NCBI RefSeq assembly: GCF_003383615.1
Contig: NZ_QNUL01000001.1
Coordinates: 558,001 to 622,000 of the forward strand
Direction: 5' to 3'
From: Dyadobacter luteus
GTDB taxonomy: Bacteria; Bacteroidota; Bacteroidia; Cytophagales; Spirosomataceae
DNA length: 64,000 nt
Part shown: piece after piece, positions 25,575 through 35,800 of the stretch
Layout: every line of letters begins with the position of its first letter
How positions within the stretch are numbered: position 1 is the first letter of the stretch
Translations under genes and position numbers: made by a program
The notes under the pieces: model-generated
Told to the model about the DNA's origin: nothing
Databases searched by the model: none
Seen by the model: the letters and a program-made list of their open reading frames with translations, nothing else

Positions 25575-26711
25575 CTAATTGCATCCGCCTGCATTTATAA
25601 TAATCTGGCCGTCAAATTTTTGATATTCAGCATTGATAGTTTTACAGATTACTTCCAGTTTTTCGTCAAACGACTCTTTTGTAAGCGACGCGCTCAATTC
25701 GCATCCTTTCAGCATATCTTCATTAAAGCGGATCGAAATTCCGTAGGATTTCTCTAAATCCCTCAAAACATTTGCAATCGGTTCGGATTCATATTCAAAT
25801 TGTGGCCGAGTTTGCTTTGATTCCGTAATAATTACCGGTTGTTCGACGAGCCCCTTTTTTAGCTCTTCAGATATAAGTGAGAATACCGCTTGCTGGTTTG
25901 GCAAAAGCAGTAAACCGCCTGTGTTTTTATCGGTGCCCAACTGGTTTGTCTGATCTGCTTCTTCCCTAAAGACAGATACTCTCCCTGATAGCACATCCAC
26001 AAGCACCTTCTTCTCTGTATCATAAGCCCTTACTATAAACTTAGTACCAAGAACCCTTGTAACCAACTCATTTGCATATACAAGAAATGGCCTTCCTGAC
26101 CTTTTTTTCACCTCAAAAGTTGCCTCCCCGGCTAAGTAAACAATCCTATCTGCTTTATTGAAATCGGGGTTGAAAGCCAATTTGCTACCAGGTGCAAGCT
26201 CCACTATAGAGCTGTCGGGCAGAAGGATCATTTGACTTGTGCCTGTGTTGTTTATCCTTTCCACATGCTTTTTGTCTGTATCCGTGACCCTGAGCGAGTA
26301 GTAGGTTTTAGCCTCGTTTTTAGTCAGCAATCGTACGAGAAACAGCGCACCAAAGATTAGCAAAACAGCAGCTGCTATCCATTTCCAAGGTCGTAAAGGG
26401 ATGATGACCTTATGATCTTGTTTCTCATTGTTTGTCTGCTGTATCCTCTGTAAAAGCGATAAGATGGCTTCGTCCGATAGGATATTGGAGGAATAGTTGT
26501 ACAAGCCCAACTGAATAGATTCCAGCAAATAAACCGCATGGTTCCATTCACTGACGTTTGGAGGAGTCGTATTCAACCACGCCTGCCAATTTTTCGCCGT
26601 ATCGGAATTTGGATTTAACTGATTAGCTATGAAATCATCATTGCTCAAAAAATCCGCAGCTGAAAAGTGATTGAAATCTGTATTCACGTCTATAAATGAG
26701 GCTGATATCAC
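25575..26711 (-). CDS. FecR-family anti-sigma factor
   Basis: The 378-residue inner-membrane protein has a cytoplasmic N-terminal part (~1-105) that should hold the sigma factor, and one membrane helix near 106-130 (WKWIAAAVLLIFGALFLV). The periplasmic FecR domain has a DSSIVELAPGSKLAFNPDF segment and EVKKRSGRPFLVYANELVTR. The C-terminal DUF4974-like part (ANVLRDLEKSYGISIRFNE) should touch the SusC STN domain. The likely start is GTG. It lies 34 bases after the sigma gene and 139 bases before susC. Confidence 0.92.
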   Translation of the reverse strand: MISASFIDVNTDFNHFSAADFLSNDDFIANQLNPNSDTAKNWQAWLNTTPPNVSEWNHAVYLLESIQLGLYNYSSNILSDEAILSLLQRIQQTNNEKQDHKVIIPLRPWKWIAAAVLLIFGALFLVRLLTKNEAKTYYSLRVTDTDKKHVERINNTGTSQMILLPDSSIVELAPGSKLAFNPDFNKADRIVYLAGEATFEVKKRSGRPFLVYANELVTRVLGTKFIVRAYDTEKKVLVDVLSGRVSVFREEADQTNQLGTDKNTGGLLLLPNQQAVFSLISEELKKGLVEQPVIITESKQTRPQFEYESEPIANVLRDLEKSYGISIRFNEDMLKGCELSASLTKESFDEKLEVICKTINAEYQKFDGQIIINAGGCN

Positions 26712-26745
26712 ACATAGATGACAGAATTATCAAAAAGTACTCAGT

Positions 26746-27393
26746 TTAACCCAAAAAAATATAAAAAAAATGAAGTATTGGAAGAATTATCCATTTCTTT
26801 AACTGTTCGGTTGCCCGAAAAACAAGGTTTTTTGCAGATTGCGTATTCACATTAAGCATCTCACCAATCTGGTTGTAGTTGAGATTTTCAATAAACCGAA
26901 GTCGTATGGCTTCCTGCTGCCGGTTTGGCAGTTTCGCAATCAGCACACGTAATTTTTCTTGTCTCGAATCAGCGAATTCGAGTTCCTCGATTACTTCAAG
27001 GTCATTGGTTTCGAAAAAATCGAGTGTTAATTCTGATAAGGGAGTGTATGGTCTTTCCTTCCGCTCCAAAAGGTGCATAACTCTTGTCTTGAGCGCTTTC
27101 AGAAGGTAATATTTGACATTGTCCGGAACGCTGAGCCTTTCTCTTTTAACCCAAAGCTCAGTAAACACATCATGTATGCAATCGACTACGAACGCTTCTG
27201 AAGTGGTCACCAGACTGGAGCCATAGCGAAACATGTCTTTAACATATTTCATGTAAAGACTGGTATAGGCTTTTTCATCACCCTGCTGAAAAGCTTTCCA
27301 AAGATCCTGATCGGTAGATGGCAACAATAGTTTGGCAGATAAGTGTTTTCGAAGCAAAGGACGTATGGATTGAAATTTAACCCTGAAATTCAC
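26746..27393 (-). CDS. ECF RNA polymerase sigma factor
   Basis: The 215-residue cytoplasmic protein has sigma region 2 (DLWKAFQQGDEKAYTSLYMK, VVDCIHDVFTELWVKRERL) and sigma region 4 (PNRQQEAIRLRFIENLNYNQ, then IGEMLNVNTQSAKNLVFRAT). It should be released by FecR when the STN-SusC is ligand-bound and then activate susC onward. The start codon appears to be GTG with ~25 extra N-terminal residues, so a slightly shorter form is possible. It is the first gene of the locus, upstream of fecR. Confidence 0.92.
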   Translation of the reverse strand: MNFRVKFQSIRPLLRKHLSAKLLLPSTDQDLWKAFQQGDEKAYTSLYMKYVKDMFRYGSSLVTTSEAFVVDCIHDVFTELWVKRERLSVPDNVKYYLLKALKTRVMHLLERKERPYTPLSELTLDFFETNDLEVIEELEFADSRQEKLRVLIAKLPNRQQEAIRLRFIENLNYNQIGEMLNVNTQSAKNLVFRATEQLKKWIILPILHFFYIFLG

Positions 27394-27607
27394 ATTTTCT
27401 TGGCGGACTGGAATTTACAGGCAAAAGCAACAGCGATTTAAACCCGCCAACCTATGCCTGTTCAATCGATGAAAGAAATTTGTCCCAATACCACTGCCGC
27501 TTCAAAAAATATTCGTCTGAGAAAAAGTCTGGTCTTTTAGTCAAAATCTACCGCAGGAATATCTGCAGGCATCTATCTATCTTAGCAAAAAAGTAATAAT
27601 ATTTCTT

Positions 27608-28536
27608 TTGTCTTCTCTAGTAACTCAGGCTCAATCGGTACTGCCTCTAACCCCTGAAATGAATCGCGGGTGTGTGAAACAGACGCGAAACAAAAATGGT
27701 AATCCTGGAAAAAATTACTGGCAGAACCACGCAGACCATAAGATAAAAATCACATTTGATCCAGTAACCTGTGTCGTTAATGGCAATGTCCAAAACACTA
27801 TACAAACAATAGTCCGGATACGCTGAGCCGGATTCTGCTGACCCTTTTTCGTAATCCATGACAGAAACAGGCACTGCGCAAGATTCCTGTCAATTCCAGT
27901 GACTTAGCAGATGGCCTCAGTATCAGTAAATTTCTGATCGATGGCAAAAAGATCGATAGTGCAAATTTAATTACTAGAGCCACACTGATGACAGTCAGGA
28001 AGGTAAAGATATATCCTGGACAAACAATTAAAGTAAACATCGACTACGCATACTCACTCAATCAGGGTTCATTTATACGCACCGGACAGGTTGACGAAGG
28101 CGCATTTTTTCTGGCATATTTTTCCTCTCGAATCACCGGCTACGACGATGTGGATAGTTGGAGTGAGTATCCTTACACAGGTCATGATGCGTTTTATAAC
28201 GACTACGGCAGTTATGATGTAGACATTACTGTGCCGGGAAACTATCAGGTTTGGGCGGCTGGCGATCTGACTAACAGCGACAAGGTCTACAGCCCCAAAT
28301 TTGTCGAGCGGATACGGCAGGCAGAGAAACAGGATGAGGTTAAAAATACCATTACTCAAACAGATATCACCACGGGAGGAATTACCCTGAACAGTGGTGG
28401 GCTAAACACCTGGAAATTTCATGCAGATGATGATACTGATTTCGCCTTCTCGATCAGTAATCACCATATCTGGAAAGCTGCAAGTGTGTTGGTCGACCCG
28501 AAAACAGGCAGGGGAACACGGGACCAATTCGGGTAA
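27608..28536 (+). pseudogene. M1-family metallopeptidase, truncated and frameshifted
   Basis: The first part has a signal-like FLLSSLVTQAQ and then GKNYWQNHADHKIKITFDP, the start of the M1 N-terminal beta domain. The frame shifts near 27790-27800; the next frame reads YTNNSPDTLSRILLTLFRNP, hits TGA at 27859-27861 and then continues through VKIYPGQTIKVNIDYAY, SEYPYTGHDAFYNDYGSYDV and FHADDDTDFAFSISNHHIWK. All this matches the ~300-residue N-terminal domain of Bacteroidota M1 aminopeptidases. It ends before the HExxH zinc site, so the product is dead. The break coincides with the dispersed repeat copy B at 28532. Confidence 0.8.
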
Positions 28537-28578
28537 GCAACTCATTATCTTACTCCCAGGGTGCTTCTTTTACTGTCA
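28532..28578 (+). repeat. Dispersed coding-like repeat, copy B
   Basis: The 18-base block GGTAAGCAACTCATTATC is identical to copy A at 14589-14606. It sits exactly where similarity to M1 peptidase stops, so it marks a junction between two gene remnants. Downstream bases translate as YSQGASFTV, parallel to the other copy. No gene is intact here. Confidence 0.55.
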
Positions 28579-28706
28579 ATATTGTTTACATCCTTCAACA
28601 CCAATCAAATGCCTGCCGTGTGGGAAAACTATAATTAAGAGGCAAAATTCGAATAGCTCACCAACAATGATGAGCTACCGTATATAGAGAACTAAAATTG
28701 AACAGA

Positions 28707-31178
28707 CTACCTGTACTCTAGCAATGCAGAGGCTTGGCAATCTTTATCAACCTTGAAACGCACCCACCGGGCTGCGAACTCTTTGGGGAAATTAAAGTTG
28801 ACAGCTTTACCAGGCTCCACGGTGAATTTTTTACTTTCCATCCAAGGCCCATTTCCAACAGGGTCTACTTCCATGGTAAAGTTCACAGCCGACTTGGCAT
28901 TGTGTGAAAGTTGTAAGGTCTTTTGATCATAAAATCCAATCAAAAAGGGATCTGAAACCTCATTTGCCTTAACCTGTGTGTTGCTTAAAGGCCCGCCGTG
29001 GCCGGTTGGCTTGCCGAGTTTCCATAAATCGTCGATTGCACCTGCCCAAACGGCTGCCTTCTGGTCATCTGACAAAATGATATGCTCATTATTTTCCGCC
29101 GATTTCGGGTCAATACCCGTCATTACTAGCAGGCCCCGGTAAGATGCGTAATCATTGATGCGCAACTTGTGTGAGCTGACGGGGCGAATCTTAGCAAAAC
29201 CGTCGGCATTTTCTGCGGGCAGTTCATAAAATGTCCCGTGGCAATTAAACAAATCGCGTTCGGTGGATACTTCCCGGCAAATCCGCAGGGCCCCATCATT
29301 GGTAAGACCTGTGAATGCCTTATCGCCTAGCGGCAGACGCCAACGGCGCCCTTTGTCGTCGATTACAAGTACAGATGATTCGTCCACTGTCACAACATTC
29401 CTCGGAATAGCAAACTTCTCTTTTATAAAACCATGCGTTTTCAAATCCTGCTTACGGCTCAGGATCATGTTACCGTCAAGCTCATAATACCCCGCGTCGG
29501 CCGGTTTTCCGCCCTGATAATTGAGTGCTGCTATGCCTAGCGCGCGCCTGTTCTCTCCTAGCCCATAAAGCAGCCCACCATTCGTTGCTTGATCACTTAC
29601 AGGACTTAGCCCTGTAAAAATCTTATCAGCAGAAATAGTCCGCTTCTCGCCGGTCTGATAAGAAAAATGCGCTGAGGTATTGGTTGCCTTGTCCGTTCTG
29701 ATACGGACCCATTCGCCCGTTTCGCCGGCTGCAAACACAATATCTTTTGCCGCTTTCGCGGGGACTTTTACCGTTTTCAGCGTTGTCCAGCTTCCATTGC
29801 CTGATTGATCCACTTCAAAGGTAAATGTGACCTGGCTATCGCCATTGTTCTGCACCCATGCTGTTCTATGCAGCCATCCGCTGAACAGCATCGGCTCGGA
29901 AACTTCATTGGCTTTCACATTTTCATTTAACCAAACCGCCCCTTCCGAGCTGTTTGGCCCGAGCTCGTCAGGCTTGTTTAAGGAGGTAAACCACAGGTTT
30001 GAGTTGGATTGTCCGGGCCCTTCTATGTTGCCTTTTGCTTTCCTCTTGTTCAAAAACTCGCGCTGTGCAGAGTCATCACAGCCAAACACCAGCTGATCGT
30101 TCCAGCGTGTATAATCGCCGATCACTTTCAGATAAGCCGTTTTGGGACGGATGCCCGCTGTGTTTTTGGAGGTAAATGTCTCAGGAAACTTCCAGAACAT
30201 ACCGTGCATGGTCATCAAATAATCGGGTTTTCCCACCGCGCCCACGTCACGGATTCGCGGCCATTCAGTGTTCCATCCATGTGCTCCGTCGTAAGCATGG
30301 CTGGCTTTGGGAAGGCGAAAAAACGTCCATTTGCCACTGTCACGCACGCCCACAAGCAGGGATTTATGATCCCAGCCCGTAGCCCAGATCGCATCTGTTT
30401 CAGGGTTTTTATTGCCATAAATACCGCCTGGCCCGGTTACTTCCACAAATTGATTGCGCCGAACGACTTTCCAGTTTTTACCATCCCATTCAGAAAGTGA
30501 GCCGGACTGCACATCAAACTGCTGTTCGGCCTTCTTGCCGGGCTCTCCGTTATTGGAAAAAACTGCCACACCCTGCCCTGAATAGTAGCCCTTTCCATGA
30601 GCACCGGGCAATAGGTTGTTGTATTGATAAGGCTGCTGCTCGCCGTCACCTTTAAGGTTTTTGACATTGCCATCCACATATAGCGTCTTCACATCCAGAC
30701 TTTTTACATCCACCTCATAAAAGCCTTCTTCCATCGTGCCGTAAAGGATTTTCCCAGCCGGATTAGTCAGATGCCTGGCATTGCCCGTGTGACGACCCGG
30801 CATTGTTTTGTAAGAAATCGCACGAACCCTACCACCGGCATCGATCGCATAAGGCCCGATAAAAAGCTGGTTGCTTTCTTTGTGGATCATCCGGTTAGCA
30901 GGCGTGCCACCAATGCTCTCTGCCCTCACAGTTTGGGTTAGGTCCGAACTGATTTCGTACAACTTATCGTCTGACCCAAACGGTAAATGCGGGGCATAAG
31001 TGATCGCCCAAAGTTTGCCCGCCCAGGGCACAACAGCCCCCGTGCCACTTTCGCCGGACCCGTTGTACATCGCCAGATGCGGATAAATACCGCTGAACGA
31101 GGGCTTTTTGCTTTGGGCCGTTAATTGAAGAGTTAGAAGTAGTAAAAAAGCTGTAAGCCAAATGTTTGTCTTTTTCAT
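28707..31178 (-). CDS. Large secreted protein of unknown function with duplicated domain
   Basis: I do not recognise a characterised family. The 823-residue protein has a signal peptide (MKKTNIWLTAFLLLLTLQLTA). The N-terminal ~400 residues show repeated WAGKLWAITYAP-like and GGIYGNKNPETDAIWATGW blocks, suggesting a beta-propeller. Two related ~90-residue units occur near 417-510 (KANEVSEPMLFSGW ... VDQSGNGSWTTLKTV) and 734-823 (KANEVSDPFLIGFY ... VDPVGNGPWMESKKF), probably carbohydrate-binding beta-sandwiches. It follows susD by 18 bases in the second SusCD operon, so it probably acts on or binds the imported substrate outside the cell. Confidence 0.75.
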   Translation of the reverse strand: MKKTNIWLTAFLLLLTLQLTAQSKKPSFSGIYPHLAMYNGSGESGTGAVVPWAGKLWAITYAPHLPFGSDDKLYEISSDLTQTVRAESIGGTPANRMIHKESNQLFIGPYAIDAGGRVRAISYKTMPGRHTGNARHLTNPAGKILYGTMEEGFYEVDVKSLDVKTLYVDGNVKNLKGDGEQQPYQYNNLLPGAHGKGYYSGQGVAVFSNNGEPGKKAEQQFDVQSGSLSEWDGKNWKVVRRNQFVEVTGPGGIYGNKNPETDAIWATGWDHKSLLVGVRDSGKWTFFRLPKASHAYDGAHGWNTEWPRIRDVGAVGKPDYLMTMHGMFWKFPETFTSKNTAGIRPKTAYLKVIGDYTRWNDQLVFGCDDSAQREFLNKRKAKGNIEGPGQSNSNLWFTSLNKPDELGPNSSEGAVWLNENVKANEVSEPMLFSGWLHRTAWVQNNGDSQVTFTFEVDQSGNGSWTTLKTVKVPAKAAKDIVFAAGETGEWVRIRTDKATNTSAHFSYQTGEKRTISADKIFTGLSPVSDQATNGGLLYGLGENRRALGIAALNYQGGKPADAGYYELDGNMILSRKQDLKTHGFIKEKFAIPRNVVTVDESSVLVIDDKGRRWRLPLGDKAFTGLTNDGALRICREVSTERDLFNCHGTFYELPAENADGFAKIRPVSSHKLRINDYASYRGLLVMTGIDPKSAENNEHIILSDDQKAAVWAGAIDDLWKLGKPTGHGGPLSNTQVKANEVSDPFLIGFYDQKTLQLSHNAKSAVNFTMEVDPVGNGPWMESKKFTVEPGKAVNFNFPKEFAARWVRFKVDKDCQASALLEYR

Positions 31179-31196
31179 AAATACGATACTGTAATA

Positions 31197-32870
31197 TTAA
31201 TAACCTATGTTTTGTGTAATGCCGGTATTCACACGCCCTTCTACGGCCGGAATGGGCCATAAATATTGTCGTGTTTTGTCAAAGCTGCGCTGAGCCAGTA
31301 CTTTAACATCCGCGCCGAAGCTCGTATAATCCGCAATGCCGTCACTATCAAGGGGCGTCACACCCGGAAATGGCCACTTGGCCCTGTTTTGCACGGCCGG
31401 GTCTGGCAGACCGATCACCGGGCGCGTCAGCGCTTTTTCTGCAAGTTTCCAGCGGATCAGATCCATGTAACGAAGGCCCTCGCGAGCGAACTCCACACGG
31501 CGCTCGCGGCGCAGGATCTGCGTTAATGCAGCTGCATTGACCACGGTGACAGCCGGATAGCCGGCTGTTTGCTGCTCGGTAACCCCATAGGCCCGCGCCC
31601 TGACCTGATTAATAGCGCTAAGAACACTGGCATCAATTTCCCCCAAGCCAATTTTTGCTTCTGCGTAGGTAAGAAGGATTTCGGCATAGCGGATAATAAT
31701 CGCATCATTGTCTTCAACCAGGCGATCAGGCCAGGTCTGGTCAATGCTTTTCTTCCAAAGGAAACCTGTAAAACTGGCAAATGCAGCCACCGCGCGCGTG
31801 TCCTTGTTTTGCACTTTCCTATTTTCCTTTGAACTGAAAATGGTGAGTGAATCCGGATGGGGCGTATAGTTGTAGCCAAGCCACTGCGTGTTGAACTCGA
31901 CCACACTTGCCGTCAGGCGCGGGTCTCGGTTTTTAAATGGGTCTTTGGGCTCGTAGAGTGGCGACTCGTCGATGGGCTTTCCATCAGTGCACTCGTAAGA
32001 ATCTACGATATCTCTGGTAGGAAGCTGCGCGCCAAATCCGCCGGCATTACGTGATATATTGTCCTGCACATAACCCGCACCGCTGAAAACCTGCTGCTTC
32101 TCGTCACGTGGAATAGAGATGATCATCTCTCGGCTACTCTCGCCTGCACGAAGAAAAAGCTGAGCATACGAAGCATGCAAACTGTAATGCCCAGACCCGA
32201 TAATTGCCAAAGCCGCATCACGGGCCAGCTCCCAATTTTCGGTGTATAATGCGGTGCGCGCCTTGATTGCCAGCGCGGCGCCTTTGGTGAGCCGTTTCGC
32301 TTCGGCTCCACCATAACTCGCAGGCAAATTGGCTGCAGCAAAATCCAGCTCGGTGAATACGAAAGTCAAAATCTGAGCCTTAGCCGTGCGCGAGATCCCG
32401 TAAGACTCCTGCAGCGTCAGCGGGCCAGTCAGAAAAGGCACATCCCCGAAATGTGTAATCAGACGCGCATACTGATAAGCGCGGATCAGCCGCATCTCCG
32501 CCTCCAGGCGCAGCATTACATTGGCAGGTGTGACAGAGGCGGCTTTGTCTTTATTGGCCAGAAACGAATTTGCACGGGCTATAGCTTTGTAGGCATTCAG
32601 CCAATAGGTTTGCACGGAAGCATCGTCTGCATTCATCGTGCCACCAATCACAGCATTTGTCAGCTGCCCACGATGCCATTCATTGTCGCTGAACAGTTCA
32701 TTGTCATTTCCCCAGAAAGCGAGTCTGTAAAGGTCATTCACAGCCAGCTCAAGCTCGGTCTGATTGGAATAGAATCTGCCAGTGGATGCCTCTGAGAGTG
32801 GCGCCAGGTCCAGCGTGTGGCAAGAGGACAAGCCCGCCAGCAGAAATATAGGAAGGATGATCTTTTTCAT
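31197..32870 (-). CDS. RagB/SusD-family lipoprotein (locus 2)
   Basis: I chose the ATG at 32870 (MKKIILPIFLLAGLSSCHTL), which places the lipobox Cys at residue 17; an upstream in-frame extension of 33 codons overlaps the susC end and has no function. Helical SusD blocks include LELAVNDLYRLAFWGNDNEL, AEMRLIRAYQYARLITHFGD and IRYAEILLTYAEAKIGLGE, with a C-terminal YLWPIPAVE. It binds glycans at the surface with the SusC encoded 25 bases upstream. Confidence 0.92.
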   Translation of the reverse strand: MKKIILPIFLLAGLSSCHTLDLAPLSEASTGRFYSNQTELELAVNDLYRLAFWGNDNELFSDNEWHRGQLTNAVIGGTMNADDASVQTYWLNAYKAIARANSFLANKDKAASVTPANVMLRLEAEMRLIRAYQYARLITHFGDVPFLTGPLTLQESYGISRTAKAQILTFVFTELDFAAANLPASYGGAEAKRLTKGAALAIKARTALYTENWELARDAALAIIGSGHYSLHASYAQLFLRAGESSREMIISIPRDEKQQVFSGAGYVQDNISRNAGGFGAQLPTRDIVDSYECTDGKPIDESPLYEPKDPFKNRDPRLTASVVEFNTQWLGYNYTPHPDSLTIFSSKENRKVQNKDTRAVAAFASFTGFLWKKSIDQTWPDRLVEDNDAIIIRYAEILLTYAEAKIGLGEIDASVLSAINQVRARAYGVTEQQTAGYPAVTVVNAAALTQILRRERRVEFAREGLRYMDLIRWKLAEKALTRPVIGLPDPAVQNRAKWPFPGVTPLDSDGIADYTSFGADVKVLAQRSFDKTRQYLWPIPAVEGRVNTGITQNIGY

Positions 32871-32895
32871 CTTAAATGTATTTTTTAAATGAAGT

Positions 32896-35800
32896 CTAAA
32901 ACCGGATCGTAGCACCTGCCATGAAGGTGGAGACAATGGGATAAGAATAGCTGGCAGACTCAGGATCAAGATATTTCGGAAATCTGCTCAAAGAGAGCAC
33001 ATCATTAGCCGAAACATAGAAGCGTAGCGACTGAATGCCTGCTTTTTTCACAGACTGTTGACCCAGCGTGTAGCCCAGCGTAATGTTCTTCAAACGGAAA
33101 TAACCTCCATTGATTAGCCAGTAATCCGAAAGCGCATAATTCGCTGCGTTCGATGTGCGCGAAAGCCTTGGGTAGCTAGCAGCCAGGTTTTGCTGGGCGG
33201 TGTTATTAAGACTCCAGAATTTACCCACCATTTCTGCGGGCATATTTCCAAATGCTTCCGCAAAAGGCTGCACAGCGTCGGTGTTCAGCCTGGAAAGCTT
33301 TTTGGCTACCCCCTGGAAGCTTATGCCGAAATCAAAACCCTGATAATCAAAGCGCAGGTTGCCCCCGTAAAGATAACGCGGTAAGGCCCCGCCCAGTAGC
33401 ACCTTGTCATCCGTTGTGATTTTGCCATCCTGGTTCACGTCCACATAGCGCACGTCTCCAGGTTTGGTAGTCACATTTAGTACAGCAGTACCGGTGATTT
33501 CGTCCTGTGTCTGAAACAAGCCATTGGACAGATATCCAAACCATTCGTTGTATTCACTGCCATTGCGGATAATCTGATCACCACGGAATTCAGTGCCTTT
33601 CAAGTCTCCCACGGTGGATTTGGCGTCGGAAAGGTTGGCAGAGACAGAGTATCCCAGCTTGCCGGCTTTATCGCGCCAAGCTAGTTCAAGTTCCCAGCCT
33701 TTTACATTCAGCACGCCCGCATTCTGGTTGGGCTTGTCATAACCCATATAAAGCGGAATGTCCAGCGGCAGCAGAATGTCTGTCGTTTTCTTCATATAGT
33801 AGTCCGCTGCCACACTCAGCCGGTCATTAAGGAAGGCCGCGTCCAGGCCAAAATCAGTAGTGCGGCTTGTTTCCCAGGAGATATTCTCAACCGCATATAC
33901 CTGCTGGCCGCCACCAGTCAGTGGCACCACGCTGCCATTCTGGTAAAACAATGCATTTGAAAAGTCGATGGTCGCCATATAAGGGTAATAGGCCGGGTTG
34001 CCATCTTTATCCAGCAGACGCTCATTGCCCGCTTTGCCCCATGAGCCGCGCACTTTTAAAAACGAAAGCCAGGTATTATCTCTCAGAAAATCTTCTTCAG
34101 ATATGGTCCAGCCGCCGGACACAGAAGGATAGATTGCTTCCCTGTAAGCAGGTGCAAAGCGTGAAGACAAGTCCGAGCGCAGGTTTGCCTGAATAAAATA
34201 TTTACTCTTGTAATTGTACTGAAGCCTTCCGAAAACAGAGTGCAGACCCGATTCATTGGCGCTTCCTGAGTTGTCGCGAAGCTCTGTCGAGCCCGAGTTG
34301 AGATACGGAAAATCAGTCAGCGCGAAGCCAGAACGCGAGGCGGAAAGACTTTCAAATGACCGGTAATTCTCTTCATATCCAACCAGTACATCAATGTTGT
34401 GGCCACCCTTGAAATCCTTCGCATAATTGGCCAGCACCTGCCCGTTCATGGTAATACTCTCCTGCCGGCCTTCACTTAGAACGGTCCTTGCCTGATTGAC
34501 GATCGTGCTGCTAGTGCCGTCCGGGTTGGTGTAGCGGATCTGTTTTGAGAAATATTTGTTTTTGTCAAGGTCAAAAACCGGGGCGATCAACGCAGTCAGG
34601 GTAAGCCCGGCTACGGGTTTATAATTGACTGTGATTCTCCCCCCTATCTGGTTATTGAGCGTTTTGGTAAACCCGCCACCACGCAGCTGGGCGAGCGGAT
34701 TGCGCCCATCTTTACCCAGCGCCAAACGCCCGTCTGAGTATACATCATCGTAAATCGGCGGCATCACACGCGACTCATAGATGGGGTTAAAGCCATTGCT
34801 GGGCAGCTCGTTGGCATTGCCGTTGTTGGTCGTTCTTTTATAGAAGACATCCAGGTTCACTGACGTTTTGCTGTTGACCTGCAAATCGTTGTTGATCCGG
34901 AATAAATAACGGTTGTAGGAACGGTTCTCGTAGAACGCCCCTGAATTTGTATAACCCAGCGAAGCTTTGGTCTTGATTTTCCCTGTACCCATCGTGAAGA
35001 CCAGATCGTGCCGCTGACGTGGCGCGTTACGGCGGGTTAGCAGTGATTTCTGCCAGTTTGTGTTTGGAAACTCGTCGGGATTCACGCGGTTGCTGTCCAG
35101 ATAATTGTCAATCAGGCCTTGTCCGAACGGGCCTGTGCTTGCGCCATCATTGGTTGTTTGTTCGTTGAAATAGCGCATGTAATCCTGCACGCCCACATAT
35201 TCGGGCATGGCAGTGGCGCGCTGTACCCCGTATTCATAGGTGTATTCAAGGCTACTTTGGCCTGACTTGGCGCGCTTGGTGGTGACAAGAATCACACCCG
35301 CCGCACCTCTTGAACCGTAAATGGAAGCTGATGCGGCATCTTTCAAAACGGTGATGTTCTCCACATCACCAGGATTGACATTGTCTATGCTGCTGACAGG
35401 TACACCATCCACGATCACAAGGGGGTTATTGGTGCCAATGGTGGTAATTCCGCGGATTAGAATATTCGAGCCTGCACCCGGAGCGCCGCTGCTGCGGGTT
35501 ACGGACACACCCGCAATGCTGCCCTGCAAGGCCTCAGAAATCTGTATGGTCTGCCGCCCTGCCACTTCGCGCGAGCCGATAGAGGAAATGGCTCCTGTAA
35601 GATCACTCTTTTTTTGGGTGCCATAGCCTACTACCACAACTTCCGATAAAGCATTGTCCTCTGGCTTCAGGGCCACATCGACCTCAGAGCGTGCGCCAAC
35701 CTGAATTTCCTGACTTTGGTAACCTACGAAAGAAAAAGTAAGTGTGACTGGCCCGGTTTGTGGAACCGCCAGATTGTACTGACCGTCCACGTCAGTCACT

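Noticed and set aside
30009..30500. 163-residue frame opposite the 823-residue protein gene
   Set aside because: Antisense shadow of a well supported gene.
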